Below, one piece after another: positions 43,599 to 52,150 of a DNA stretch of 64,000 nt; within the stretch, counting starts at the first letter, position 1; each line of letters opens with the position of its first letter. The translations under genes were made by a program, and so were the position numbers. Source of the stretch: Flavobacteriales bacterium 34_180_T64 (lineage in GTDB: Bacteria; Bacteroidota; Bacteroidia; Flavobacteriales; Flavobacteriaceae); NCBI GenBank assembly GCA_002162765.1, contig MAAR01000008.1:62001-126000 (forward strand), in the 5' to 3' direction. The notes under the pieces are model-generated. The model saw only the letters and a program-made list of their open reading frames with translations. It had not been told where the DNA came from and did not search any database.

Positions 43599-44558
43599 AT
43601 GAAAAAACTCGCAACCATTCTCTTAATCTGTTTTTGTCTCTATTCTTGTGAAAACGAAGATAAAATTGAAAAAGAGATTTCGAATATAAATATTGATTTC
43701 ACAGTCGAACGATTTGACAAGGCTTTTGCTAAAGCAGATTCAAATCAACTTCCAAAATTGAAACAAGCATTTCCATTTCTGTTTTCAAAGCGAATCCCAG
43801 ATTCAATTTGGATTGATAGAATGAATGATACGCTTCAACATCAATTGTCGCAAGAGGTAAATACCGCATTTGGAGAATTAGAAAACATTGAGCCAGAAAT
43901 AAAAAGTTTGTTTCAACATTTAAAATATTACAACAAGGTTTTTGAAGCACCAAGAGTTATAACGTTAACGAATTTTGTGGATTATCGAAATAAATTAATT
44001 GTTACAGATACTATAGCTCTAATTGCTTTGGATAACTATTTAGGAACAGAGCATGTTTTTTATGGGAATATTCAACAGTATCTAGTTCAAAATATGAAGC
44101 CATCACAAATAGTCGTTGATTTGGCCTCTAGTTATGCAGAAAAATATTCGTATCAGTCACAGAGAAAAACCTTATTAGATGAAATGATTTATTTTGGTAA
44201 ATCGTTATACTTTAAGGATAAAATGATACCCTTTAAAACAGATGCTGAAAAGATTGGGTATGCTCCAAATGAATTCATTTTTGCGACTGAAAATGAGCAA
44301 TATATTTGGAGATATTTTATTGAAGAAGAAATGTTGTACAGTACTGATAATGATTTGCCAAGTCGATTCATTGCGCCAGCTCCATTTAGTAAGTTTTATT
44401 TAGAATTAGATAGTGATTCTCCTGGTAGACTTGGTCAATTTATTGGTTGGAAAATCGTAAGATCATATATGGAAAATAATGATATTTCTTTGATGGACAT
44501 GCTCCAAATAGATGCCGTAGAAATTTTTAATAATGCTAATTATAAACCCGAAAAATAA
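43599..44558 (+). CDS. gldB: Gliding motility lipoprotein GldB
   Basis: The 319-residue lipoprotein (lipobox LYSC, Cys17) resembles GldB of Flavobacterium johnsoniae, required for gliding and, from later work as I recall, important for cell growth. Its body has VDYRNKLIVTDTIALIALDNYLG and a C-terminal GWKIVRSYMENNDISLMDML, similar to zincin-like peptidase folds but without an evident HExxH. It overlaps gldC by one base (TAATG), the same order as in F. johnsoniae. Confidence 0.9.
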   Translation: MKKLATILLICFCLYSCENEDKIEKEISNINIDFTVERFDKAFAKADSNQLPKLKQAFPFLFSKRIPDSIWIDRMNDTLQHQLSQEVNTAFGELENIEPEIKSLFQHLKYYNKVFEAPRVITLTNFVDYRNKLIVTDTIALIALDNYLGTEHVFYGNIQQYLVQNMKPSQIVVDLASSYAEKYSYQSQRKTLLDEMIYFGKSLYFKDKMIPFKTDAEKIGYAPNEFIFATENEQYIWRYFIEEEMLYSTDNDLPSRFIAPAPFSKFYLELDSDSPGRLGQFIGWKIVRSYMENNDISLMDMLQIDAVEIFNNANYKPEK

Positions 44559-44893
44559 TGTCAGATATAATCACTTCTAAAATAGAATTAAATGTAGAAC
44601 TGGATGCGAATAGGATTCCAGAAAAATTATCATGGACAGCTCAAGATGGAGGCATCAATAACGAAGATGCTAAAGCTATGATGCTTTCAGTTTGGGATAG
44701 TAAAAGTCAAGAGACTTTGAGAATCGATCTTTGGACAAAAGATATGCCTGTTGACGAAATGAAGCAATTTTTTCACCAGACTTTAGTGGCGATGAGTGAT
44801 ACGTTTAATCGTGCGACTCAAGATGAAAAAATGACAGCCACGATGAAGGATTTCTGTGATTATTTTGCTGAAAAATTAGAGCTCAAAAAATAA
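44558..44893 (+). CDS. gldC: Gliding motility protein GldC
   Basis: The 111-residue soluble protein starts SDIITSKIELNVELDANRIP and contains WTAQDGGINNEDAKAMMLSV, characteristic of GldC, an accessory gliding protein. It is translationally coupled to gldB. There is no signal peptide. A truncated DUF4230-like reading frame follows 15 bases later. Confidence 0.92.
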   Translation: MSDIITSKIELNVELDANRIPEKLSWTAQDGGINNEDAKAMMLSVWDSKSQETLRIDLWTKDMPVDEMKQFFHQTLVAMSDTFNRATQDEKMTATMKDFCDYFAEKLELKK

Positions 44894-44908
44894 TTTCTAT
44901 ATTGATTG

Positions 44909-45121
44909 ATGCGAAAAATTCTTTTTGGCATTGTAATTACATTAATTGTTTTATTCACTTTTAAATATTGTGGAGAAAAGAATAACGAACAAATCCTACT
45001 TCAAGAAACTTCTGCATTAATTCAAGAGCAATTAAATAATGTAGGGAAGTTAGTTGCTACCGAAGGGCATTATAGGGAGGTTTTTAATTACAAGAATTCC
45101 AAAACCCAATTACTACGTTAA
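44909..45121 (+). pseudogene. Truncated DUF4230 protein
   Basis: The 70-residue frame has a membrane anchor (ILFGIVITLIVLFTFKYC) and then ALIQEQLNNVGKLVATEGHY and VFNYKNSK, which match the beginning of DUF4230 proteins that I recall next to gldC in related genomes. It then stops (TQLLR, TAA). Family members are about 200 residues, so roughly two thirds are missing, and only 20 bases separate the stop from the convergent rhodanese gene. The lost part is deleted, not frameshifted. The short membrane-anchored remnant could still be expressed. Confidence 0.65.
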
Positions 45122-45141
45122 GTGAGCTTCAAGGATTAAAG

Positions 45142-45447
45142 CTATAATTTAGAACTTAAGCTTTGCCAGCCTCCGCCGTTTATGACTTCGATGCCCTGAT
45201 TTTTTAATATCGAAGCTGCATTTCTAGATCGCATGCCACTAGCACAGCAGGTAATTACAGGTTTGTTAAGTTTTAGTATTGAACTAATTTGAGAGTTTAA
45301 ATTCTGCAACGGTATATTCTTGGAGCCTCTAATAGCACCACGTTGAAATTCGCCAATGGTTCTAACATCTATAATTAGAGCGTCTCTTGTAATAAAGTCT
45401 TTAATTTTTTCAGTTTTATCTCCGTTTAAAAAATCTAATAATCCCAT
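45142..45447 (-). CDS. Rhodanese-like protein
   Basis: The 101-residue single-domain rhodanese has RDALIIDVRTIGEFQRGAIR, KNIPLQNL and the active-site loop VITCCASGMRSRNAA with the nucleophilic cysteine, plus the closing VINGGGW. It would transfer sulfane sulfur. I start at 45447 (MGLLDFL); an ATG at 45486 would add 13 residues. It ends 20 bases from the DUF4230 remnant. A 16-base palindrome lies upstream, between it and the tetR gene. Confidence 0.88.
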   Translation of the reverse strand: MGLLDFLNGDKTEKIKDFITRDALIIDVRTIGEFQRGAIRGSKNIPLQNLNSQISSILKLNKPVITCCASGMRSRNAASILKNQGIEVINGGGWQSLSSKL

Positions 45448-45492
45448 GATTTCATTTTTTTTACAAATTACTTTAATATTTTTCATTTCGAA

Positions 45493-45508
45493 TGTAACAA
45501 GAGTTACA
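45493..45508. promoter_or_regulatory. Palindromic site between the rhodanese and tetR genes
   Basis: TGTAAC-AAGA-GTTACA is a perfect dyad of 6-4-6. It has the TGT-N10-ACA layout of Crp/Fnr-type sites, but it could equally be a TetR operator. It lies 46 bases upstream of the rhodanese start and 33 upstream of tetR. Its sequence differs from the palindrome in front of paaE. Confidence 0.5.
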
Positions 45509-45540
45509 AGATAAATTTTTCTGTATATTCAACGTCTCAT

Positions 45541-46110
45541 ATGAAACAAGAAACACGCAAAGAAGAAATTGTTAGAGTAGCAGCAAAACTTTTCAAAGAA
45601 AAAGGATATAGTGCCGTATCAATGCGCGATTTAGCCAGTGCTATGGGAATGCGTGCAGCAAGTTTATATAATCATATCAATTCGAAACAGGATATATTAA
45701 AAGAGATTATCATCTCTATTGCAGAGCTGTTCACCAAAGGGATGAATGAAATATTAGCTTCTGATAGATCTAATATCGAAAAACTAAAACATATTATTGA
45801 ACTTCACGTGACTATCTCTAGTCAAAATGCTAATGGCATGGCATCACTTAATAACGATTGGATGCATCTTGAAGATCAATTAGTTTATTATATGGAGCTG
45901 AGACATAATTATGAAGATAATTTTAGAGCTATCCTAAAGAATGGTATTGAGTCTAATGAAATAAGAGGATCAAAACCTGAAATTATGTTATTTTCAATGT
46001 TATCTACCTTGAGATCCTTGTATTTATGGATTCCAAAGAAAGAAGATTTAAATCCTAAAGAATTGTCTGCAACCTTAAACGAGATACTCATTAACGGAAT
46101 TAGCAAATAG
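45541..46110 (+). CDS. TetR-family regulator, probable repressor of the paa cluster
   Basis: The 189-residue protein has an N-terminal TetR helix-turn-helix (AAKLFKEKGYSAVSMRDLA, then MGMRAASLYNHINSKQDIL) and a ligand-binding helical C-terminal domain. It stands directly upstream of paaE in the same orientation. TetR-type PaaR proteins that respond to phenylacetyl-CoA are known in other bacteria, so that ligand is a reasonable inference. A palindrome in the paaE promoter is the likely operator. Confidence 0.88.
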   Translation: MKQETRKEEIVRVAAKLFKEKGYSAVSMRDLASAMGMRAASLYNHINSKQDILKEIIISIAELFTKGMNEILASDRSNIEKLKHIIELHVTISSQNANGMASLNNDWMHLEDQLVYYMELRHNYEDNFRAILKNGIESNEIRGSKPEIMLFSMLSTLRSLYLWIPKKEDLNPKELSATLNEILINGISK

Positions 46111-46126
46111 TTTGAAAAAAATTTCG

Positions 46127-46160
46127 TAAATTTGTCATGCAAACTAACGATTGTTAGTTT
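46127..46160 (+). promoter_or_regulatory. paa operon promoter (-7) with overlapping operator
   Basis: TAAATTTG (46127-46134) is an exact -7 match. It is followed by a perfect palindrome at 46141-46160, AAACTAAC-GATT-GTTAGTTT (8-4-8), which would cover the transcription start. Position and length suit a TetR-family repressor such as the product of the upstream gene. A -33 element at the usual distance is not clear. Confidence 0.7.
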
Positions 46161-46189
46161 TTTAATTTTTATAGAAATATTACAGATAC

Positions 46190-47263
46190 ATGGCAGATTT
46201 TCATTCCGTAAAAGTTGCAGATATTTATAAAGAAACAAAGGATACTGTAGTTGTAAAATTCGATATTCCAGAACAACTTCATCAGGATTTTGATTTTAAA
46301 CAAGGTCAACATTTAACATTGCGTAAAATTATCAAAGATGAGGATATTCGTCGTTCGTATTCATTATGCTCTAGTCCATTGGATAAACAATGGAAAGTTG
46401 CCATAAAACAAATTCCAGGTGGTGCATTTTCAACCTATGCTAATACTGAATTAAAAACTGGAGATATGCTCGAAATAATGGAGCCTACAGGTCATTTTTA
46501 TGTCGAAGTCGAGCCTGAAACTTCAAAAAATTATGTCGCCTTTGCGGCTGGAAGCGGAATCACCCCAATGCTTTCTATTATTAAAACACATTTATTGTCT
46601 GAGCCGAATAGTACTTTCAAACTATTCTATTTGAATCGCACCGTAAAATCCATTATCTTTAAGGAAGAAATTGAACGTCTTAAAAATCAATTCTTTGGCC
46701 GTTTTCAAGTCTTTTATTTTTTAACCAAAGAACAACGAGACATTCCATTTTTAAATGGACGATTCGATAAAGAAAAACTGTCTGTATTAACAAAGACATT
46801 CATCGATATTGAAGATACCAACCACTGTTTTATTTGTGGACCACAAGACATGATATTTTTGATTAGAAATCATTTAATGGATGCTGGTTTGGATACGAAT
46901 AAAATACATTATGAATTATTTTTCACTGGAGATACTAAAGCCAGTCAATTGCATATTGCTGAGGTTTTAGAGCATAAAGCTGAAGGGACAGAGGTCACTA
47001 TTATAGATGGCGGTAAAGAATTTCATTTTGTGATGGATGACGATTTTGATACTATTTTAGATGGTGCTTTGGCCGCTGGAGCCGATTTACCATTTGCATG
47101 TAAAGGCGGTGTGTGTAGTACTTGTAAATGTCAAGTAGTCGAAGGATCTGTAGAAATGAAAGTGAATTATGCACTGGAAGAAAAAGAAGTTGAACAAAAC
47201 TTTGTGCTAAGTTGTCAAGCGGTTCCAACAAGCGATAAAATTGTTGTGGATTTTGATGTATAA
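46190..47263 (+). CDS. paaE: Phenylacetyl-CoA epoxidase reductase subunit PaaE
   Basis: The 357-residue reductase passes electrons from NADPH to the PaaA diiron site. A ferredoxin-NADP reductase-like FAD domain (RRSYSLCSSP) covers about 1-105, an NAD(P) domain about 110-230 (FAAGSGITPMLSIIKTHLL, FICGPQDMI), and a 2Fe-2S plant-type ferredoxin domain about 265-357, with cluster cysteines in CKGGVCSTCKC and the distal VLSCQ. All ligands are present. Placement of paaE before paaA differs from the E. coli order (ABCDE). Confidence 0.93.
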   Translation: MADFHSVKVADIYKETKDTVVVKFDIPEQLHQDFDFKQGQHLTLRKIIKDEDIRRSYSLCSSPLDKQWKVAIKQIPGGAFSTYANTELKTGDMLEIMEPTGHFYVEVEPETSKNYVAFAAGSGITPMLSIIKTHLLSEPNSTFKLFYLNRTVKSIIFKEEIERLKNQFFGRFQVFYFLTKEQRDIPFLNGRFDKEKLSVLTKTFIDIEDTNHCFICGPQDMIFLIRNHLMDAGLDTNKIHYELFFTGDTKASQLHIAEVLEHKAEGTEVTIIDGGKEFHFVMDDDFDTILDGALAAGADLPFACKGGVCSTCKCQVVEGSVEMKVNYALEEKEVEQNFVLSCQAVPTSDKIVVDFDV

Positions 47264-47300
47264 ATCCCTTTGAAAAAAAGGATCTCATAAAACAAAGTAA

Positions 47301-47330
47301 TGTCACCTTGAGCGCAGTCGAAAGGTCTTA
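47301..47330. repeat. Short repeat TGAGC..GTCGAA family (paaE-paaA gap)
   Basis: The sequence starts TGTCACCTTGAGCGCAGTCG and ends AAAGGTCTT. Near-identical copies are at 48659, 50863 and 52151, all inside the paa cluster. A quasi-dyad (ACCTT / AAGGT) lets it fold. Confidence 0.75.
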
Positions 47331-47367
47331 AATAGAAATGAATAACTATTCACTAATAATCTAAAGA

Positions 47368-48324
47368 ATGAGTGAAGAACAAATAAAAGATTTAGAGGAA
47401 CAATTTGAAGCACGAATTGCACGTGATGAGAAAATTGAACCTAAAGATTGGATGCCTGAGAAATATCGAAAAACTCATATTCGTCAAATGTCTCAGCATG
47501 CGCATTCAGAAGTTGTAGGCATGTTGCCAGAAGGTAACTGGATTACTAGAGCACCTTCGTTACGTAGGAAAGTAGCCTTGCTGGCAAAGATTCAGGATGA
47601 AGCTGGTCATGGACTTTACTTGTATAGTGCCTGTGAAACCTTAGGTATTTCTAGAGATGAATTGTATGATCAATTGCATTCAGGTAAAGCGAAATATTCG
47701 AGCATCTTTAATTATCCGACCATTACTTGGGCAGATATGGGCGCGATTGGATGGCTGGTTGATGGCGCTGCCATTATTAATCAAGTACCACTTTGTAATA
47801 CCTCTTTTGGGCCTTATGCCAGAGCCATGGTTCGCGTCTGCAAAGAAGAAAGTTTTCATCAACGTCAAGGTTATGAAATCATGATCAAATTGATGCAAGG
47901 GACTCCTGAACAAAAGGAAATGGCACAAGATGCATTGAACCGATGGTGGTGGCCTTCATTAATGATGTTGGGTCCAATAGACGCAGAATCTGTACATACC
48001 GAACAATCTATGAAATGGAAATTGAAACGCAAATCAAATGATGAGTTGCGTCAACAATTTATAGATCAAACTGTTCCTCAAGCAGAATTAATAGGACTAA
48101 CAATACCTGATCCAGATTTGAAATGGAATGATGAAAAAGGATGTTATGATTTTGGAGCAATTGATTGGGATGAGTTTTGGCAAGTAGTTAAAGGTCATGG
48201 ACCATGTAATAAGGAACGTATGAATGCAAGAGTTGGTGCATGGGAACGTGGAGAATGGGTGCGAGATGCAGCAGTAGCCTACGCAGAAAAAAAAGCAAAT
48301 AAAAACATAAATAAAGCAGTTTAA
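47368..48324 (+). CDS. paaA: Phenylacetyl-CoA epoxidase catalytic subunit PaaA
   Basis: The 318-residue ferritin-like subunit carries the diiron site that epoxidises the aromatic ring. Metal-ligand motifs are [21 protein letters not shown] and [16 protein letters not shown], each with the E-x2-H pattern. The N-terminal half has [21 protein letters not shown], typical of PaaA. Length agrees with E. coli PaaA (309). It is followed two bases later by paaB. Confidence 0.97.
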   Translation: MSEEQIKDLEEQFEARIARDEKIEPKDWMPEKYRKTHIRQMSQHAHSEVVGMLPEGNWITRAPSLRRKVALLAKIQDEAGHGLYLYSACETLGISRDELYDQLHSGKAKYSSIFNYPTITWADMGAIGWLVDGAAIINQVPLCNTSFGPYARAMVRVCKEESFHQRQGYEIMIKLMQGTPEQKEMAQDALNRWWWPSLMMLGPIDAESVHTEQSMKWKLKRKSNDELRQQFIDQTVPQAELIGLTIPDPDLKWNDEKGCYDFGAIDWDEFWQVVKGHGPCNKERMNARVGAWERGEWVRDAAVAYAEKKANKNINKAV

Positions 48325-48325
48325 G

Positions 48326-48610
48326 ATGAAAAAAAACTGGCCTCTTTGGGAAGTCTTCGTAAGAAGTAAAAACGGATTAGAACATCGTCATTTTGGTAGT
48401 CTTCATGCCGCTGATGCGGACATGGCATTAGAAAATGCTCGTGATGTTTATACAAGAAGAAATGAAGGTGTAAGTATTTGGGTTGTAGAATCGAAAGATA
48501 TTACAGCTTCAAATCCAGAGCATAATGGTGAATTATTTGAACCTGCTCAAGACAAGGTGTATCGGCACCCCACATTTTATGATTTACCGGATGAAGTAAA
48601 ATATATGTAA
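48326..48610 (+). CDS. paaB: Phenylacetyl-CoA epoxidase subunit PaaB
   Basis: The 94-residue protein starts with the conserved WPLWEVFVRSKNGLEHRHFGS, and contains LHAADADMALENARDVYTRRNEG and IWVVESKDI, as in PaaB. It bridges PaaA-PaaC dimers in the epoxidase complex. Two bases separate it from paaA. A short repeat fills the gap to paaC. Confidence 0.96.
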   Translation: MKKNWPLWEVFVRSKNGLEHRHFGSLHAADADMALENARDVYTRRNEGVSIWVVESKDITASNPEHNGELFEPAQDKVYRHPTFYDLPDEVKYM

Positions 48611-48658
48611 TAATTGTCATTCCAGTGAAAACTGTAATATCATAAATGAAAACTAAAT

Positions 48659-48688
48659 GTCACCTTGAGCGCTGTCGAAAGGTCTCAA
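48659..48688. repeat. Short repeat TGAGC..GTCGAA family (paaB-paaC gap)
   Basis: GTCACCTTGAGCGCTGTCGA, then AAGGTCTCAA: 28 of 30 bases agree with the copy at 47302 onwards. It lies 10 bases before the paaC start codon and so would form part of its leader. Confidence 0.75.
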
Positions 48689-48698
48689 TTTAAGAAAG

Positions 48699-49454
48699 AT
48701 GAATAAAGAACACTTATATAAATATATTCTAGGAATAGCAGACAACTCCTTAATATTAGGGCAACGTTTAGGAGAGTTATGCGGACATGGTCCAAACTTA
48801 GAAACAGATATCGCTGGAACCAATATTTCATTGGATTTATTTGGGCAATCACGTAGTTATTATCAATATGCAGCAAAGTTAATAGGAAACGGCGCAACTG
48901 AAGATAGTATTGCGATGTTGCGAAACGAGAGAGAGTATATCAATGTACTCTTGGTTGAGCAACCTAATACAGATTTTGCCTATACCATGGCACGTCAGTT
49001 TTTGTTTGATGTCTATCATTTATTAATGCTACAAGAATTACAGAAAAGCCATGATGTCACGCTTGCGGCTATCGCAAATAAATCGATAAAAGAAGTGAGT
49101 TATCATTTGCGCTTTTCGTCAGATTGGGTGAAGCGTCTTGGTGATGGTACGGAAGAAAGTCATCAAAAAATGCAAGATGCAATCGATGGACTGTGGACGT
49201 ATACTGACGAATTGTTCCATCAAACGGATGCAGATAAAGCGATGGTTGCTGAAGGTGCTGGAGTTGATGTAAAAGAACTAAAAGATTCCTATTATAGCAA
49301 AGTTACTAAAGTCTTAGCCGAAGCAACTCTTGAAACTCCAGAATCAAAATGGTTTCAAAAGGGTGGGAAGAACGGTGTACATACTGAACACCTCGGTTAT
49401 TTATTAAGTGATTTGCAATACATGCAACGAACATTTCCAAATATGGAATGGTAA
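48699..49454 (+). CDS. paaC: Phenylacetyl-CoA epoxidase structural subunit PaaC
   Basis: The 251-residue ferritin-like partner of PaaA has NSLILGQRLGELCGHGP, GQSRSYYQYAAKLIGNG and NKSIKEVSYHLRFSSDWVKRL, as in PaaC. It lacks a full diiron site in the family and supports PaaA. The gene lies after a short repeat. The next gene begins two bases after its stop codon. Confidence 0.95.
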   Translation: MNKEHLYKYILGIADNSLILGQRLGELCGHGPNLETDIAGTNISLDLFGQSRSYYQYAAKLIGNGATEDSIAMLRNEREYINVLLVEQPNTDFAYTMARQFLFDVYHLLMLQELQKSHDVTLAAIANKSIKEVSYHLRFSSDWVKRLGDGTEESHQKMQDAIDGLWTYTDELFHQTDADKAMVAEGAGVDVKELKDSYYSKVTKVLAEATLETPESKWFQKGGKNGVHTEHLGYLLSDLQYMQRTFPNMEW

Positions 49455-49456
49455 TT

Positions 49457-49957
49457 ATGACAACAGTTGAGCAACATATAGACCATATTCTTATACCAAT
49501 TCTGGATCAGGTTTCAGATCCAGAAATACCTGTATTATCTATTATGGAAATGGGAGTCGTGCGTTCAGCAGTTATTGAAAACAATGTTGTTAAAGTAGAA
49601 ATAACACCAACATATAGCGGTTGTCCAGCAATGGACGTTATCGGTGATGATATCAAAAAAGTGCTTTTAGAAGCTGGCTTTCAGTCGGAAGTGGATTTGA
49701 TCTTAGCTCCAGCTTGGACTACTGATTGGATTACTGCCAAAGGTAGAAAAGCACTCGAAGATTATGGTATCGCAGCACCTTTAAAAGTAGATGCGGATAA
49801 AGAGGCGTTATTGGGTGGAAAAAAATTAGTGAAGTGTACCAATTGTGGTTCGCAGAACACAAAATTAGTGAGTCAATTTGGATCAACCGCATGTAAAGCA
49901 TTGTTTAAATGTGAAGACTGTCAAGAACCATTCGACTATTTTAAATGTTTGAAGTAA
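49457..49957 (+). CDS. paaD: Phenylacetyl-CoA epoxidase assembly protein PaaD
   Basis: The 166-residue protein has an N-terminal MIP18/DUF59 domain (ILDQVSDPEIPVLSIMEMGVV, TPTYSGCPAMDVIG) and a C-terminal zinc-finger-like region with paired cysteines (CTNCGSQNTKLVS, CKALFKCEDCQEPFDYFKC). PaaD is needed to mature the epoxidase, probably via metal cluster transfer. The start at 49457 is preferred because the ATG at 49448 lies within paaC. A MITE-like element follows. Confidence 0.93.
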   Translation: MTTVEQHIDHILIPILDQVSDPEIPVLSIMEMGVVRSAVIENNVVKVEITPTYSGCPAMDVIGDDIKKVLLEAGFQSEVDLILAPAWTTDWITAKGRKALEDYGIAAPLKVDADKEALLGGKKLVKCTNCGSQNTKLVSQFGSTACKALFKCEDCQEPFDYFKCLK

Positions 49958-49967
49958 AATAATTATA

Positions 49968-50051
49968 GCGTTACCCAAGGGTCAGGCTTTCGGCAGTCGC
50001 TCTTAAATTAAAAACTTTAAGGAGCTTCAACAAAGCCTTAATCCTTAACGC
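49968..50051. repeat. MITE-like element, copy 4 (84 bp)
   Basis: The ends are GCGTTACC and CCTTAACGC, the shortest and cleanest copy. It shares GGCTTTCGGCAGTCGCT and GGAGCTTCAACAA with copy 2 in reverse orientation. It lies between paaD and paaG and has no coding frame. Confidence 0.7.
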
Positions 50052-50074
50052 AGATTGAGAGAAATAAAATAGGT

Positions 50075-50857
50075 ATGAGCAATTCAATTGAACTAAAAAT
50101 TGAAAACAATATAGCGTACATCACGCTCAATAGACCCGAAGTGTTTAATAGCTTCAATCGCGAAATGGCTTTGCGATTGCAAAGCACACTAGATGCTTGT
50201 GAAACCAATGAAGCTGTGAGAGCAATTGTTTTATCTGGAAATGGAAAAGCATTTTGTGCAGGTCAAGATTTAAAAGAAGTGACCTCTCCAGAATTAAACC
50301 CTGGTTTTAAAAAAATACTAGAAGAACATTATAATCCTATTATTTTAAGAATCCGAAATATTGAAAAACCAATTATAGGTGCTATCAATGGTGTGGCGGC
50401 AGGTGCTGGCGCAAATATTGCTTTGGCCTGCGATATAGTGGTTGCTAACGAAAAAGCGAGTTTTATTCAAGCTTTTAGCCTCATTGGATTAATTCCTGAT
50501 AGTGCTGGTACTTTCTTTTTACCGCGACTTATCGGATTTCAAAAAGCATCTGCGTTGGCAATGTTAGGTGATAAGGTGAATGCTGAAGAAGCAGAACGAT
50601 TAGGAATGATATACAAGTATGTGTCTTCAGAAGATTTTGAAGATACCGTAAAGACATTGGCTTTAAAACTAGCTAATATGCCAACTAAGGCACTCGGACT
50701 GATTAAGAAAACATTTAATCAATCCTTGACAAATACTTTAGAAGAGCAGTTGGCATTGGAATCAAAGCATCAAATAGAAGCGGCCAGCACGAGTGACTAT
50801 AATGAAGGAGTGACCGCATTTATGGAAAAAAGAAAACCAAACTTTAAAGGAAGATAA
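50075..50857 (+). CDS. paaG: Enoyl-CoA hydratase/isomerase family, PaaG-like
   Basis: The 260-residue crotonase-fold protein starts ELKIENNIAYITLNRPEVFNSF. The oxyanion hole is GNGKAFCAGQDLKE and the CoA-binding core GAINGVAAGAGANIALACD. FSLIGLIPDSAGTFFLPRLIG has Asp at the position that in PaaG isomerases (ring 1,2-epoxyphenylacetyl-CoA isomerase) replaces the hydratase Glu. Order in the cluster supports PaaG, which converts the ring epoxide to the oxepin. Confidence 0.88.
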   Translation: MSNSIELKIENNIAYITLNRPEVFNSFNREMALRLQSTLDACETNEAVRAIVLSGNGKAFCAGQDLKEVTSPELNPGFKKILEEHYNPIILRIRNIEKPIIGAINGVAAGAGANIALACDIVVANEKASFIQAFSLIGLIPDSAGTFFLPRLIGFQKASALAMLGDKVNAEEAERLGMIYKYVSSEDFEDTVKTLALKLANMPTKALGLIKKTFNQSLTNTLEEQLALESKHQIEAASTSDYNEGVTAFMEKRKPNFKGR

Positions 50858-50862
50858 TTTCT

Positions 50863-50892
50863 TGTCACCTCGAGCGGAGTCGAGAGGTCTCA
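50863..50892. repeat. Short repeat TGAGC..GTCGAA family (paaG-paaH gap)
   Basis: GTCACCTCGAGCGGAGTCGA, then GAGGTCTCAA. Compared with the copy at 48659 the changes at T8-C and A-G in the right half keep ACCTC / GAGGT pairing, a compensatory change. Confidence 0.75.
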
Positions 50893-50908
50893 AAACGAAT
50901 ACAATAAT

Positions 50909-52063
50909 ATGAATGTAGGAATAATAGGAAGTGGAACAATGGGAAGTGGAATTGCACAAGTGGCTGCTACTTCGGGTTGTAAAGTTAAATTGTATGATAC
51001 CAATCAAATTGCTCTGGATAAGAGTAAATCTGTTTTGGAAAAAGTGTTGTCTCGTCTTATTGAAAAAGGACGAATTGATACTGACGAAAAATTAAGGATT
51101 CAAACCAATATTTCTTATATCAATAGCCTAAAAGATTTGGCAGATTCTAATTTGACTATCGAAGCTATTGTTGAAAATTTAGAGATTAAACAACGCGTGT
51201 TTTCAGAATTGGAAAGCTATGTTGCTGACGATTGCATCATTGCCTCAAATACCTCAAGTTTGTCTATTGCGTCTATTGCAGCATCACTTAAGAAACCTGA
51301 GCGTTGTATAGGTATTCACTTTTTTAACCCAGCGCCATTGATGAAATTGGTAGAGGTAATTCCTGCTATTCAAACGTCAAAGGAAGTTCTTGAAAAATCA
51401 GTTCAAACCATTTCTGAATGGAAAAAAGTTGTAGCTGTTGCTAAAGACACACCTGGGTTTATTGTCAATCGTGTAGCACGACCATTTTATGGAGAAGCAT
51501 TAAGAATTTATGAAGAAGGATTAGCAGATTTTGCAACGATTGATTGGAGTTTAAAAACCTTAGGAGGCTTTAGAATGGGGCCTTTTGAATTGATGGATTT
51601 TATTGGGAATGATGTCAATTATACCGTTACCGAAACAGTTTTTACAGCTTTTTATTTTGACCCAAGATATAAACCAGCTTTTACTCAAAAACGTTTTGCA
51701 GAGGCAGGTTACTTAGGACGAAAGTCTGGAAAAGGCTATTACGATTACTCTGAAGGCGCTACAAAACCAATACCAACTGAAAATTTAGAATTGGCACAAA
51801 CCATTTTTGATCGTGTTTTGGTCATGCTAATAAATGAAGCGGCTGACGCTTTGTTCTTAAAAATTGCTTCCGCAGAAGATATAGATACTGCCATGACTAA
51901 AGGGGTGAATTATCCGAAAGGACTCTTGGCTTGGGCCGACGAAAAAGGCATAGAATGGTGTGTGAATACACTCGATGAATTATATAACGAATATCATGAA
52001 GATCGATATCGCTGTAGTCCACTATTACGTAAAATGAATAGAGAGAACTTAAAGTTCTTTTAA
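50909..52063 (+). CDS. paaH: 3-hydroxyacyl-CoA dehydrogenase, PaaH-like
   Basis: The 384-residue protein has an NAD-binding Rossmann motif (VGIIGSGTMGSGIAQVAA) and 3-hydroxyacyl-CoA dehydrogenase signature segments (ASNTSSLSIASIAASL, GIHFFNPAPLMKLVEVI, DTPGFIVNRVARPF). In the cluster it would oxidise 3-hydroxyadipyl-CoA. It is shorter than E. coli PaaH (475), consistent with a shortened C-terminal domain, but still contains a second dimerisation domain (ALFLKIASAEDIDTAMTKGV). Confidence 0.92.
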   Translation: MNVGIIGSGTMGSGIAQVAATSGCKVKLYDTNQIALDKSKSVLEKVLSRLIEKGRIDTDEKLRIQTNISYINSLKDLADSNLTIEAIVENLEIKQRVFSELESYVADDCIIASNTSSLSIASIAASLKKPERCIGIHFFNPAPLMKLVEVIPAIQTSKEVLEKSVQTISEWKKVVAVAKDTPGFIVNRVARPFYGEALRIYEEGLADFATIDWSLKTLGGFRMGPFELMDFIGNDVNYTVTETVFTAFYFDPRYKPAFTQKRFAEAGYLGRKSGKGYYDYSEGATKPIPTENLELAQTIFDRVLVMLINEAADALFLKIASAEDIDTAMTKGVNYPKGLLAWADEKGIEWCVNTLDELYNEYHEDRYRCSPLLRKMNRENLKFF

Positions 52064-52071
52064 TTAAAACG

Positions 52072-52138
52072 GCATTCCGAGCGAAGCGCGGGAATCTCAT
52101 CATAAGATTGTCACGTCTTTCATCGGCACAATGACAAA
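52072..52138. repeat. Palindromic repeat, CATTCCGAGCGAAGCG family, copy 1
   Basis: The left part is GCATTCCGAGCGAAGCGCGG, then GAATCTCATC; the right part is AGATTGTCACGTC..GGCACAATGACA. A related copy occurs at 57764-57856. Such GTCATTCCGAGCGAAG elements are widespread in flavobacterial intergenic DNA, as I recall. The gap paaH-paaI (about 160 bases) contains this and the next repeat only. Confidence 0.7.
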
Positions 52139-52150
52139 TAATACATAAAT

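Noticed and set aside
46115..46126. -33 element for paaE at TTTG 46111-46114
   Set aside because: Only 12 bases separate it from the -7 box, too short for the usual spacing.
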